Origin: Lunularia cruciata | Lineage: Eukaryota; Streptophyta; Marchantiopsida; Lunulariales; Lunulariaceae | DNA: 64,000 nt | Reading direction: 5' to 3' | NCBI GenBank assembly: GCA_948567375.1 | Contig: OX419755.1 | Location: 52,656,291-52,720,290 of the forward strand | Shown: positions 44,650-54,100 of the stretch, in pieces | How positions within the stretch are numbered: position 1 is the stretch's first letter | Layout: the number at the start of each line of letters is the position of its first letter | Position numbers and translations under genes: made by a program | Notes under the pieces: model-generated | What the model saw: only the letters and a program-made list of their open reading frames with translations | Database searches by the model: none | What the model was told of the DNA's origin: nothing

Positions 44650-45867
44650 GCTCCTTCAACCCTCATTTGAAATTGTCGAGAGCCTCTGCTGGACTCATGT
44701 TGGTTATTGCGACTTGTTGGTCTAGAAATGCCTCCACATACTCTTGTATGTTGTTCTTTTATTTCAATCCCCATAGTTGGATTTGGGCCATCTGCACACA
44801 ATCCATAGATTGGAAATTCTTCAACAATGCTTCTTGCATTGCTGTCCATGTGACCTCCCTTCTCTTGGCCAACATGGATCATTCCCAAGCGTCATACCAT
44901 GTGAGGGCTTTATTGGTCAAGCACCCACATGCAAACCCGCCTACAACATGCTCAATGATCTCTATTGAGAATAACCAAAAATATCGATTCATTCTCGAGA
45001 TCCAGTTCTCCACTACTCCCATCGTATGATGCTCCTTGTAAGGCTCAATGTTATAGATCTTCTTCATCCGGAGTAGTAATGTGGCTTCATTATTGATAGG
45101 GTTTGTAGGCACGGATGCCTCTCCAAGTACTTCAGTCGTAGGTATTGGATTTTGAGACAGCTCTTCTTCTTGCATTGCTTGATCATTCTTGAGGGTCTTT
45201 ACTTGACTTTCTAATGCCTCCATGGTCATCTTAATCTCTTAAAATTTGTTCAACATCCCCTGCATTCCTTGCACCAACTCCTGCAATTGCAGATCCATGG
45301 TTCTTGTAACACTCGATTGCTATACCCTAAACTTCAATAGAGAGTTAATATGATCACTCTGGAGAGCACACAAACTATTGGAACTACCATTGGGACCTCA
45401 GAAGCTACCATTCATTGGTAATATTCCTCACCAAAATTTCTGACCATGAATTCCCTAAACATCACTTTTGGTCTCACTACATCACAAATTTCTACTTGAG
45501 TGTTAAAAGGGAAAGGATTTGGGACATTCAAATCCATCACAACAAAATGTAAATTGTCAAATCCCACTCTCTATTGTAAATCACTATAGGCAAAATCACT
45601 AGGTTTGGCAAATTCATTACTATATCCATGAACTCTACTCTTAAGTGAAAAACCAAATACACTCTCACTTGCTCGCGCTGAATGTACATAATCTTGATGT
45701 TGAATGGATTCAAGAATGGAAAGCAAGGCACTAGATATTGTCCTCCCAAGCATCCATTCTATCATCCTAATCTACCAATTACACCAGAATGTCTCTCCTC
45801 AAAATTATTCAGTCTTAGTAGCCCATGTTCTTCCAAGAAGGGTGATCCGCTCTCTTGGACAACACCT
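44650..45867 (-). pseudogene. E2 gag 5' portion and leader
   Basis: Minus-strand 45229-44879 (116 codons) begins MTMEALESQVKTLKNDQ and continues with a gag core (VVENWISRMNRYF, ALTWYDAW). Stops lie on both sides. 45860-45300 is N-terminal or leader sequence with only short open pieces. The E2 leader contains, uninterrupted, the site where E2 entered E1 (cccatgttcttcc near 45820). Confidence 0.82.
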
Positions 45868-45879
45868 GCTCTGATACCA
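45868..45879 (-). promoter_or_regulatory. E2 primer-binding site
   Basis: On the minus strand tggtatcagagc, one base after the 5' LTR; matches initiator Met tRNA. Confidence 0.92.
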
Positions 45880-45880
45880 T

Positions 45881-46574
45881 TGTAATACTCCAAGGATAGG
45901 AAACCTGAAAAGAAACACACCATGAGAAACACACACTTTCACACTCAAACTCCGATGCCCCAAAGGAGCACCTTCTCTTTATTATATAGGCAAAGCGGAT
46001 CTCCTCCAATGAAGCTCCACCATAGGATTAGGTACATAGATAGGTGACATGTCAGCAAGCTGCACCCTTGGATTACTTACTTGGATGGGTGACATGTCGG
46101 TCCTGGTCCTATCTGGTTGGTCAAACAAGCTTTGACCAGAGGGAATCTTTTAGGGAATCTTCCTGTAGGAATCTCATAATCACGTAGATGAGGTATCATG
46201 GAAAGCTCTCGACGAGACAAAGCAGCTCTCATCCATTTAGGCCTCCAAAATTGCCTTCAAAGATTTTAGGCATATTTCGGTTCAAACTCTATTAGTAGAA
46301 GTCCCCTTTTGGTGATACCTCTTTATGATCTATTCAGTCCATCATGTGTAACATCCTTCCAGATATTACCAAACCAATTTTCACCTTCAAATCATATGTC
46401 TAGCTATTGGTTCTAAGGTTTTCAAATCTATTTTGGTTTTTTGCCCTATTAGTAAAAGTACCTTTTTGGTGATACTTCTATCTGATCTATTTTTACCATC
46501 ATGTTTAAAATCATTCCAGATGTTACCAAACCAAATTTCACATCTAGATCATATGGCTAGCTCTTGGTATTACA
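45881..46574 (-). repeat. E2 5' LTR
   Basis: 694 bp, inverted ends TGTAATAC/GTATTACA; TATA-like element at 45988-45981 (minus). Shorter than the 3' LTR by internal deletions. Confidence 0.92.
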
Positions 46575-46579
46575 CTCAT

Positions 46580-46635
46580 GCTCTTCCAAGAGGGATGATC
46601 CACTCTCTTGGATTAAAACACTTGCTCTAATACCA
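46580..46635 (-). promoter_or_regulatory. E1 leader fragment and primer-binding site
   Basis: A 56-bp piece between two E LTRs. 46624-46635 is, on the minus strand, tggtattagagc, the initiator-Met PBS with one change. The rest matches the E2 leader next to its PBS. This fragment is what shows that the two LTRs belong to different elements. Confidence 0.9.
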
Positions 46636-46636
46636 T

Positions 46637-47396
46637 TGTAATACTCCAAGGACAAGAGAACTCTTCAAGAGAGATAAAGAGAGAAAACATAAATTTCACA
46701 CTCAATCCTTCGATACCCCCAAGGAGCACCTTTCTTTATTATATAGCCAAGGAGGATCTCCTCTAATAAAGCTCCACCATAGGATTAGGTACATGGATAG
46801 GTGACCTGATAGCAATCTCTACCCTTAGATTACTTGCTTGGATGGGTAAAATGTTGGTCTTGTCCCATCTGGTTGGTCAAATCAGCTTTGTCCGGAGGGA
46901 ATCTTTTAGGAACTCTTCTTGTAGGAATCTCAAAATCATGTGGGTGAGGTACTATTGGAAAGGTCTTGGCATGACAAACCAAGGGGGAGGGAAGTTCAAC
47001 CTATCCTTCTTAGGGCAGGAGAGAGGGGAATTTGTACATCATCATCCGTTTAGGCCTCCAAAATTATCTCTGAAGTTTTCAAGCCTATTTTGGCTTCTAC
47101 TCTATTAGTAGAAGTTTTCTTTTGGTGATACCTCTATCTGATCTACCTTCTCTATCATGTGTAACATCCTTCTAGATATCACTACCCCAAGTTTCACCTC
47201 TATATCATATGCCTAGCTATTGATTTTAAAGTTTTGAAGCATGTTTTGATTCCTAGCCTATTAGTAGAAGTACTCTTTTGGTGATACATCTAGCTTATCT
47301 ACTTAGTCCATCATGTATAACATCCTTCCAAATGTTATCAAACCAAATTTCATCTCTAGATCATCTATCTAGCTATTGGTATTACAATATACCATC
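46637..47396 (-). repeat. E1 5' LTR
   Basis: 760 bp, TGTAATACTCC to GGTATTACA; TATA-like at 46745-46738 (minus). Its outer region differs from the E2 LTR but matches the E1 3' LTR (ccaaggaggatctcc block). Confidence 0.9.
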
Positions 47397-48147
47397 AAAG
47401 TATCATTTCATATAGTTTATCATTTCCCACAATGGGTAGAATCTTTTAGAATACAATCACCTTATCCAATGAACCATTGATCCTTCCAATTTTAACTTAT
47501 AGAGAGCAATGGACATGTTGCATCTACATGTTAACTTAGATAATTGTAAGTAAGTAGTTTGGCATGGTAGTAGTCATGGTAGCAATGCCCAAAATTATCA
47601 TTAATATGCAACAATAGATTGAGCACCTTACTTGATTGTTAGAAGAAAGAGATCATGATAATCAACAACAAGAGTAAGTAGAGAGAGTAGCCTTTCAAGA
47701 AGAAGAAGATAGAGTTTTATTTCCAAAGCCAAGCGTATGTGAGTGCAGAATCTATTGGGTAGAGAATTTTGTGTGTGATTGAAAATGTTATTTTCAAGCT
47801 ACAAATCTTTTAGGTGAATAGCGATAGATTTTCTTGGCTTTGAGCCAATTAAATGGAAGTGGAAAAACTAAGGTGGAAATTTAGACTAGAGCAAGCTAAA
47901 TGACTCTTTGTTGTTCCAATCTCAAGATAGGAAGAATTCAAGAGAGCAATAATAAGACAATTCCAAGTTTTGAAGGCTACACAAACCACACAAATATTTG
48001 GTAGAATTGAAAAAAATTGGTTATGAGAAGAGCAACATCACTCAATTCCAAAATAGAATAATGTAAATTCCAAAGATACTAGAAGTAAAAGCTCTAGATT
48101 GGTTTGTGAAAGGCTTGAAATCATGCACCAAACTGGAATTAACCATA
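47397..48147 (+). pseudogene. B3: family B leader and gag fragment
   Basis: It aligns with B2 17376-18140: leader, then gag from an ATG at 47576. The first part of the leader, the PBS and the LTR are missing at the E1 junction. Gag is heavily decayed, more than in B1 or B2, with stops every 20-30 codons, and ends at 48147 within the LELTI/LEVTM segment, where F begins. Confidence 0.82.
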
Positions 48148-48418
48148 TATGATATCATGAAGTGTATTGTTTACCTTGAAGGAAAGATGCTTTCATGTTT
48201 CAAAGAGAATCTCAAAGGATTGTGTACTACATGCACTTTGTGGTTCATATCTTTGTGATTATATATCCAATGAAGTGATCTTTATCTCACTAGAAGCACC
48301 TTCTCAAGGGCTTTCCATTGACCTCACAATTTTAGTGTTGGGATGTCTATATAAAATGTTACAAGCATTTGAAGTTTGGAGTGTAAGAGACCTTTAGGTG
48401 CAAGAAAATTGTGGCATG
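48148..48418 (+). repeat. F 5' LTR, proximal part (possible U3)
   Basis: Non-coding sequence with a TATA-like tatataaaa at 48348-48356. Its counterpart in the 3' LTR is deleted, so membership of the LTR is inferred. Confidence 0.45.
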
Positions 48419-48615
48419 AAAGACCTTTGATATGAAAGACACCTTTGGCATGGAAGACACCTTTGGCATGAGAAACCTTTGGCGTAGAAGACACCTTTTA
48501 AATGAAGACACCTTTGGCATGAGAGACCTTTGGCATGGAAGACACCTTTGGCAAGGAAGACCTTGGATGTGGAAGATACCTTTGGCATGGAAGACACCTT
48601 TGGAATGGATGACCT
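48419..48615 (+). repeat. Minisatellite of about 18 bp
   Basis: About ten imperfect copies of gacacctttggcatggaa, some shortened to 'gagacctttggcatg'. Not found elsewhere in the window. Confidence 0.85.
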
Positions 48616-48689
48616 TTTTAGTTATAAGATCATTTTTCTTGAAGATTTTAGAGAGAAAAGAAGAGTAGAGAGTTCTAGATCAACTTAGG

Positions 48690-48906
48690 AGAAGGGTTTA
48701 GGACAATAAGGAAGAAAATTGGGAAAGTGAGAGGTCTTGATTGTTAAGAGCAAAGAGTTTTCAAAAATAATAGAGGAAATTGGGAAAATATGAGGTCTCA
48801 ATTGTTAGGGAAGAAGGGTTTTCTGACAACAAGAGATTAAATTGGGAAATTTGGAGGTCTTGATTGCCAAGAAGGAGGGTTTTGAAAACAAAGAAGGAAA
48901 TTGGAC
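48690..48906 (+). repeat. F LTR purine-rich repeats, left of A3
   Basis: Imperfect units of roughly 55-60 bp built from 'ggtcttgattg', 'gaagaagggtttt' and 'gaggaaattgggaaa'. The same unit types continue at 56713-56800 after A3 and recur at 62640-62900 in the 3' LTR. Ends with the A3 duplication ggac (48903-48906). Confidence 0.8.
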
Positions 48907-49585
48907 TGTAACACCCATTTGTGCATGTGTGTGGTATTGTGATATTTAGCTTGGTATTACAAGTACTTAAGAGATATTATTTATATAGAGATAAAGGATG
49001 GTTCTATATTAGTCATGGTTAGCTAAAGTTAGTCATAGCTAAGATAGATGGGACCTTACTTTAGAGGAAGTAGAAAAGATGAGCACCACTATTTTGGATT
49101 TTAGTGTGTTGACTTGGTATTATTCCTAGGTGTTTGGCTTTGAGGAAAGAGTTGAGAACTCTTGGGCCCGCAAGCCTTTTTGTTTTGGATTCTTCTTTAG
49201 TCCAAGGATAGCCCATGTGAAGGAATCCTTGCTTTAGTGGTTGGGTCAAGATAAGGGGAATATGCCCATGTGAATGGATATTCCTTTCTACTTTTTGACT
49301 TTACTTGACCTTTAGTCTAGTAACTTGAGTTACTACGGTAATTAGTAACTTTGGTACGTAACTATTTCACAAGTATATAAACAAGGAGTGAGGAGGTACT
49401 CAGCATCCTTTCATTTGCAACTATCTCTCTCTCATTGAGTTCTCTAGTGAGCAATGTCTTGAGTCTTGGAGTGTTAGCCTTGGAGGAGTATGATGGAGTT
49501 GGGGTTCCTTGCCTTCTTAGTCCATGGTGCGCTACCATAATAGCCATCAGAGGTTCATCCTGAGTGAGAGACAGGCCGGCTCCCA
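48907..49585 (+). repeat. A3 5' LTR
   Basis: 679 bp, short variant; TATA box tatataaa at 49374-49381. Confidence 0.95.
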
Positions 49586-49589
49586 TTTT

Positions 49590-49606
49590 TGGTTCCGTTG
49601 CCGGGA
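49590..49606 (+). promoter_or_regulatory. A3 primer-binding site
   Basis: Same tggttccgttgccggga as in A2, four bases after the LTR. Confidence 0.65.
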
Positions 49607-49626
49607 CCTCTCTAGAAGGCAAGATA

Positions 49627-49797
49627 ATGTTCCGCGTCCAATTCTACATTAGGCAGAAGGAGGCTATGAGAGCTCACTTGGAGAGAACATTAGGAGAGGA
49701 GAGGGCTGAACTTATGTTAGAGAACCAAGATCCATTTGTATACCCTGTAGTTCATTATGATGTCTTTGAGGTGATTTTGTACATCTTGTACACATGA
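49627..49797 (+). CDS. A3 upstream small ORF a
   Basis: 56 residues, identical to A2 ORF a. The conserved PFVYP and terminal YILYT are present. Between this and ORF b lie about 620 bp of leader (49798-50421) equivalent to A2 37744-38367. Confidence 0.5.
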   Translation: MFRVQFYIRQKEAMRAHLERTLGEERAELMLENQDPFVYPVVHYDVFEVILYILYT

Positions 49798-50421
49798 GAG
49801 GAATTGGAGAGATTGTGTGAGGTGGGTTGCAGATTTTGGGGATTAAGGTGATTTTGGGCAAAATCTCAAGTTTGAGATCTGGACTTGAGATTTCTACACA
49901 TGATAGCTTGGGTTATCTTTCAGTTAGCACACTTGAAATTATTGAGAGAGCTTCTATGCGCACTGGGCTAGAATTTTTGAAAGTTGATAGGGTAAAGTGC
50001 TCCCGCAACTACATGCTCTCTGGAAAATTGTACAGAGTCTGCCATTTCTTCAATTTTTAGTGAATTGTCCTGAAAATTTCCAAGAAAATTCAGTGCATTG
50101 TATCCTACCTGGTGCCACAAAAATTAGAGAGAGATCATTTTTGCGCAGTGCGTTATGAGTTTTTGAAGTGAGGGGGGTGGTTTTCAAACCAAATCTGAAA
50201 TATGGGTGCTGAATAGAAAGGTGTCTAGGCCAAATGGCTCGATGAAAAGATCTAAAATTTTGCAGGGAGGGACGCCCTAGAGTTGTGATCAAGTGTGGAA
50301 AATTTCAGAGGACTGTGACATATTCGTTGGGAGATTTGAGTGACATTGTGAGGAAGGGTCAATTCTGCAGAGTGGAGATCTCATGCATGAGAAGTTTGAG
50401 ATCAACAAAAAGCATGTTTGA

Positions 50422-50919
50422 GTGTTTAGATTCATCTTTGGGAACATGGAGGGTCATCAAGAGTGGAAATTGAGATTATGCAAGGTTCCCCAAGGGTTTG
50501 AGGTGATTGTAGGGGTGGATTTGAGGAAAAGAGAGTTTACAATAGAATTTGAAGAGAGTGTTGAGAGGATCCAAAAACCTACACCACTTGGAGGAAAGAG
50601 TGAGTCTAAGTGCTTTCTATGTGGAGAGAAGGGACATAAGGCAAGTTCATGTCCATTAACCTTTGAGAGCAAGAGATTGAGGGAAAGGAGAGGCTTACTT
50701 GACTTGGGTTTGCATGTTGGACCTTCTTCACCAAGATTGGGAGGGAGAAGATCTAAGACCAAGGAGTTGTGTGAGGTTTGTGGAGTTGAAGGACTTCCAA
50801 AAGGACATGAGTGTAGTGGAGTAAAAGCACTTTTGGAAACTTTGGTGAAGGATCTTGGAGAGAGTCTTAGTACAGCTACAGAAATACTACCACCTTCATC
50901 AGCTAGTTCTCAAGATTAG
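50422..50919 (+). CDS. A3 ORF b: zinc-knuckle protein upstream of gag
   Basis: 165 residues, same protein as A2 ORF b, with CCHC at 64-77 and a second Cys/His cluster at 117-131. Intact in both young copies. Whether it is translated from its own RNA or by re-initiation is not visible. Confidence 0.7.
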   Translation: MFRFIFGNMEGHQEWKLRLCKVPQGFEVIVGVDLRKREFTIEFEESVERIQKPTPLGGKSESKCFLCGEKGHKASSCPLTFESKRLRERRGLLDLGLHVGPSSPRLGGRRSKTKELCEVCGVEGLPKGHECSGVKALLETLVKDLGESLSTATEILPPSSASSQD

Positions 50920-50921
50920 TG

Positions 50922-51086
50922 ATGGAGATAATCTTTCAACTTATGGATAAACTATCCATGAGAGTTAGATTAATATGCACTCTAGGATTTGATGTTGCTA
51001 TAGAAATCTTGGAGCAACCTGAACCTTTTGTGTTCCCTAGAGTGGATTATTCTCAGATGGTGTTAGTCATGTATATACTCTATTAG
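50922..51086 (+). CDS. A3 upstream small ORF c, paralogue of ORF a
   Basis: 54 residues, starting two bases after the ORF b stop, as in A2. Confidence 0.5.
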   Translation: MEIIFQLMDKLSMRVRLICTLGFDVAIEILEQPEPFVFPRVDYSQMVLVMYILY

Positions 51087-51154
51087 TAATAGAGTGAGAG
51101 AAAAGAAAAGAGAAAAAAAAAATTAAGAGAAAAGAAAGATAGTGAGGGGTTAAG

Positions 51155-54100
51155 ATGGGGAAACTTCCGGTTTTCTTTGGCAAGGATGGAGAAGATGTGG
51201 AGGCCTTTGTGAGAGACTTCAAGAGAGCTTGCATAGGAAACAATGAGAGGAGGAAGAATGAGTGGGCCTCATTATTACCAGATTTCTTTGAGGATGCAGC
51301 ACTTACATGGTATGAGTCAGAATACCAAAAGAGAGAGAGGAGAGAGGGGGAAGAGGAGTCTTGGGAGACTTTGACTTCAGCACTCATTGAGAACTTTCTT
51401 CCTGATGAGAGTTATGAGAGATTGATGAGTGAGGTTACATTTCTCAAGCAAGGAGATGGAGAGAAAGTGAGGGTCTATGTGGAAAGAGTGGAAAAGTTGG
51501 AGTCCAGATTTTGCATAGTGTTGAGGAAGGGTGGGGATGATGTGGAGACTACAATGATTGGCATAGGGGCCATGCTCACCAAGAATTTTGTGGGAGGATT
51601 GAGACCACAAATTAGAAGCAAGGTGAGATATGAGAAACCTTCTTCCAAGGTTGAAGCTATCAAGATCGCAATTCGTATGGAGGAGAGTTTGGAAGGGGAT
51701 GAGAGTGATTTGGTGGTGAAGGAGGTTGTGCATCCTCCTCAAGGCTACAAGTATGGTGGAACTTCTGATACTTTGGTGACAAGGGTTGCACCACAAGTAG
51801 TAGTTGCTCCAATTCTTGCACCTCCACCAAAAGATCCACTCCAAACCATCACAGAACAACTTGCGGATCTCAAGATCAATGTGGTGCAACTATGGGAGAA
51901 GAGAGAGGTGGATCAGAATGTAGGGAGAGGACCTAGGAGTTATGGAAACTATCCATATAGAGGAGGCCAACCAGCCAACAATTTCAATGATAGAAATTGT
52001 TTTGGTTGTGGAGGAAGAGGCCATATCCAAAGGAATTGCCCAAATTCCACTTACCATGGAGGAAGGGGTTATGAGGGAGCCAATAGAGGGAAAGAGGGAG
52101 GTAGTGAAACCCAAGTGGCTCCTAATCCCAACAAAGGTAAGGGGATAGCATCCATAGATGTGGTTGAGAGCAAGTATGAGAAGGGAGAGTGCTCAAACTC
52201 CAAGGGTCTTAATTTGGAGCTTTTGGCACAAGAGAAGAAGAGAGCTCGTTTTGCAGAGGATGTTCACTCTTCTCAAGGATTTACTTCAAGCAAGGATACT
52301 CCTATGTCTACTAGGAGCACTCGCACCTCAACACCATCAACAACAAAGACTCCAAGGAAGAAGTTGGGGATGGAGGACTTCTTGATCTCAAAGCAACAAT
52401 GGAACTACAATGTGTTGGAGGATGTTGGTAGTCACAAGGCTAACATCACAGTGGGCCAATTAATTGCTTTGAACCCTACCTTGAGAAAGGAGCTTAGAGG
52501 TGGTTTGAGTTCTACAAGGAGCAAAAAGAAGAAGAAGGCAAAAGTTCCAGTATCAATGGGGGTGGTGGATGCCAAGCCAGCACCATGGGAGGCTTGTGAA
52601 TATGCCTCCAAGATTGATGTGAGAGTGAATGGTCACAACATCAAGGATGCATTGGTTGATGGAGGATCAGCAGTGAATGCCATGTCAAAAAGGTTGATGA
52701 AGAAGTTGGGTATGATACCCTCAAGACCTTCAACATTTGTGGTGAGCATGGCAAACAAGCAACAAGTTCGACCAGTAGGGGTGATGGATAAGGTGGTAGT
52801 TTCAGTTATGGGAGTTCAAAATCTCATGACTTTCCAAGTCTTGAAGGATTCAAGCTATGACTTACTTCTTGGGAGGCCATGGTTGAGAGCAGCACGCACA
52901 ACTGATCGATGGCACAAAGGGTACTTGAGGATTGGGCCATCAAACCATAGAGTCACTGTTCCTGTGACTAACACCACCAACACTTCACATTCAGATACCC
53001 CATCTTCTAATTATTGGGAATCAGATTCTGAAGAAGGAGCTTCAGGTGTGGACACAAGCATGGAAGAGGAGACTTCCACGGAGGAAGATGAATCTGAATC
53101 TGATTCAGATGTGTATCCCTTGTGTGCTATGGATTTTGCACCTAAGCCAGAGGTTTTGAAGGACCCAGATAAATCACCATTGACACTTGAGGAGGTAGAG
53201 AGAAGGTTATCTACCCTCAAGTATGGCCCAAATGTTACCAAGGAGGAGAAGGTGAGATTTGAGGAGATTTTCCGCAAGTTCATCCATGTGTTTGCTTTTA
53301 GTTACAAGGATTTGAAGGAAGTCACCTTGGAGGAGCACAAGATAGAGGTGGAGTCACATGCAAGACCAATCCGCCAAAAGCAACGTCGCATTAGCCCACC
53401 AATATCTTTGGTTGTGAAGGAGGAGATTGATAAGCTCAAGGAGGCTGGATTTATCTTTGAGGTGGAGAATTCAGAATGGGTGTCTCCAATTGTCATTGTG
53501 AAGAAAAAGAATGGCAAGCTTCGGGTATGTGTGGATTACAAGAAGCTTAATGTTGTTACCAAGAAGGACTACTACCCATTGCCATTCATTGATGAGATCT
53601 TGGAGGAGGTTGCAGGTCATGAGAGGTACAGTTTTGGAGATGGTTATAGTGGATATAACCAAATAAAGAGTGCACCAGAGCATCAACAACTCACCACATT
53701 CACCACACCTTGGGGAACTTACGCTTTCAAGGTCATGCCTTTTGGGCTTTGCAATGCTCCAGCCACATTCCAACGGTTCATGAACAAGGTATTTGAACCT
53801 TTCATTGGGAAATTTGTGAGAGATTTCATTGATGACTTTTGTGTCTATGGGAGCAAGGAGGAGCACTTTGAGCACTTAATCAAAGTCTTGCAACGCTTGG
53901 ATGAGGCAAATGCATCACTCAACCCAGAGAAGTGCATTTTTGGATGTGAAGAAGGTCTACTTTTGGGGCACATCATCTCCAAGGATGGAATAGCAGTTGA
54001 TCCTGAGAAGGTGAGGAAAATCTCAGACCTTCCATTCCCTTCAAGCTTGACAAAGTTACGCCAATTCTTGGGAATGGTTGGGTACTATAGGAGGTTCATC

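Larger units (their letters stand above)
31480..46574 (-). mobile_element. E2: second family E element, inserted in the leader of E1
   Basis: TGTAATACTCC at 31480 and GGTATTACA at 46574 (LTR ends) are flanked by the perfect 5-bp duplication ctcat (31475-31479, 46575-46579). Removing E2 joins E1 gag/leader to the E1 PBS, and the joined sequence matches the E2 leader. E2 carries a solo A LTR and the full-length A2. Coding regions are decayed, with one long integrase ORF left. Confidence 0.94.
15608..47396 (-). mobile_element. E1: old chromovirus-type element, host of five nested insertions
   Basis: After removing the inserts, the minus strand reads 5' LTR (47396-46637), PBS, leader, gag (31474-30164), zinc knuckle and protease (26311-25340), RT (25340-24700), RNase H, integrase (24140-23574, 22899-22415, 16848-16317), chromodomain start, PPT, 3' LTR (16300-15608). 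Every junction matches the uninterrupted E2 sequence and nearly every insert has a target duplication: ccaac for B2, acat for the solo A LTR, cttgg/tttgg for C2, ctcat for E2. The outer 67 bp or so of the 3' LTR are missing, so the target duplication of E1 itself cannot be read. Confidence 0.9.

Noticed and set aside
48419-48615. Regularly repeated short units, CRISPR-like at first glance
   Set aside because: The units abut one another without unique spacers and vary in length; this is a minisatellite in plant transposon DNA.
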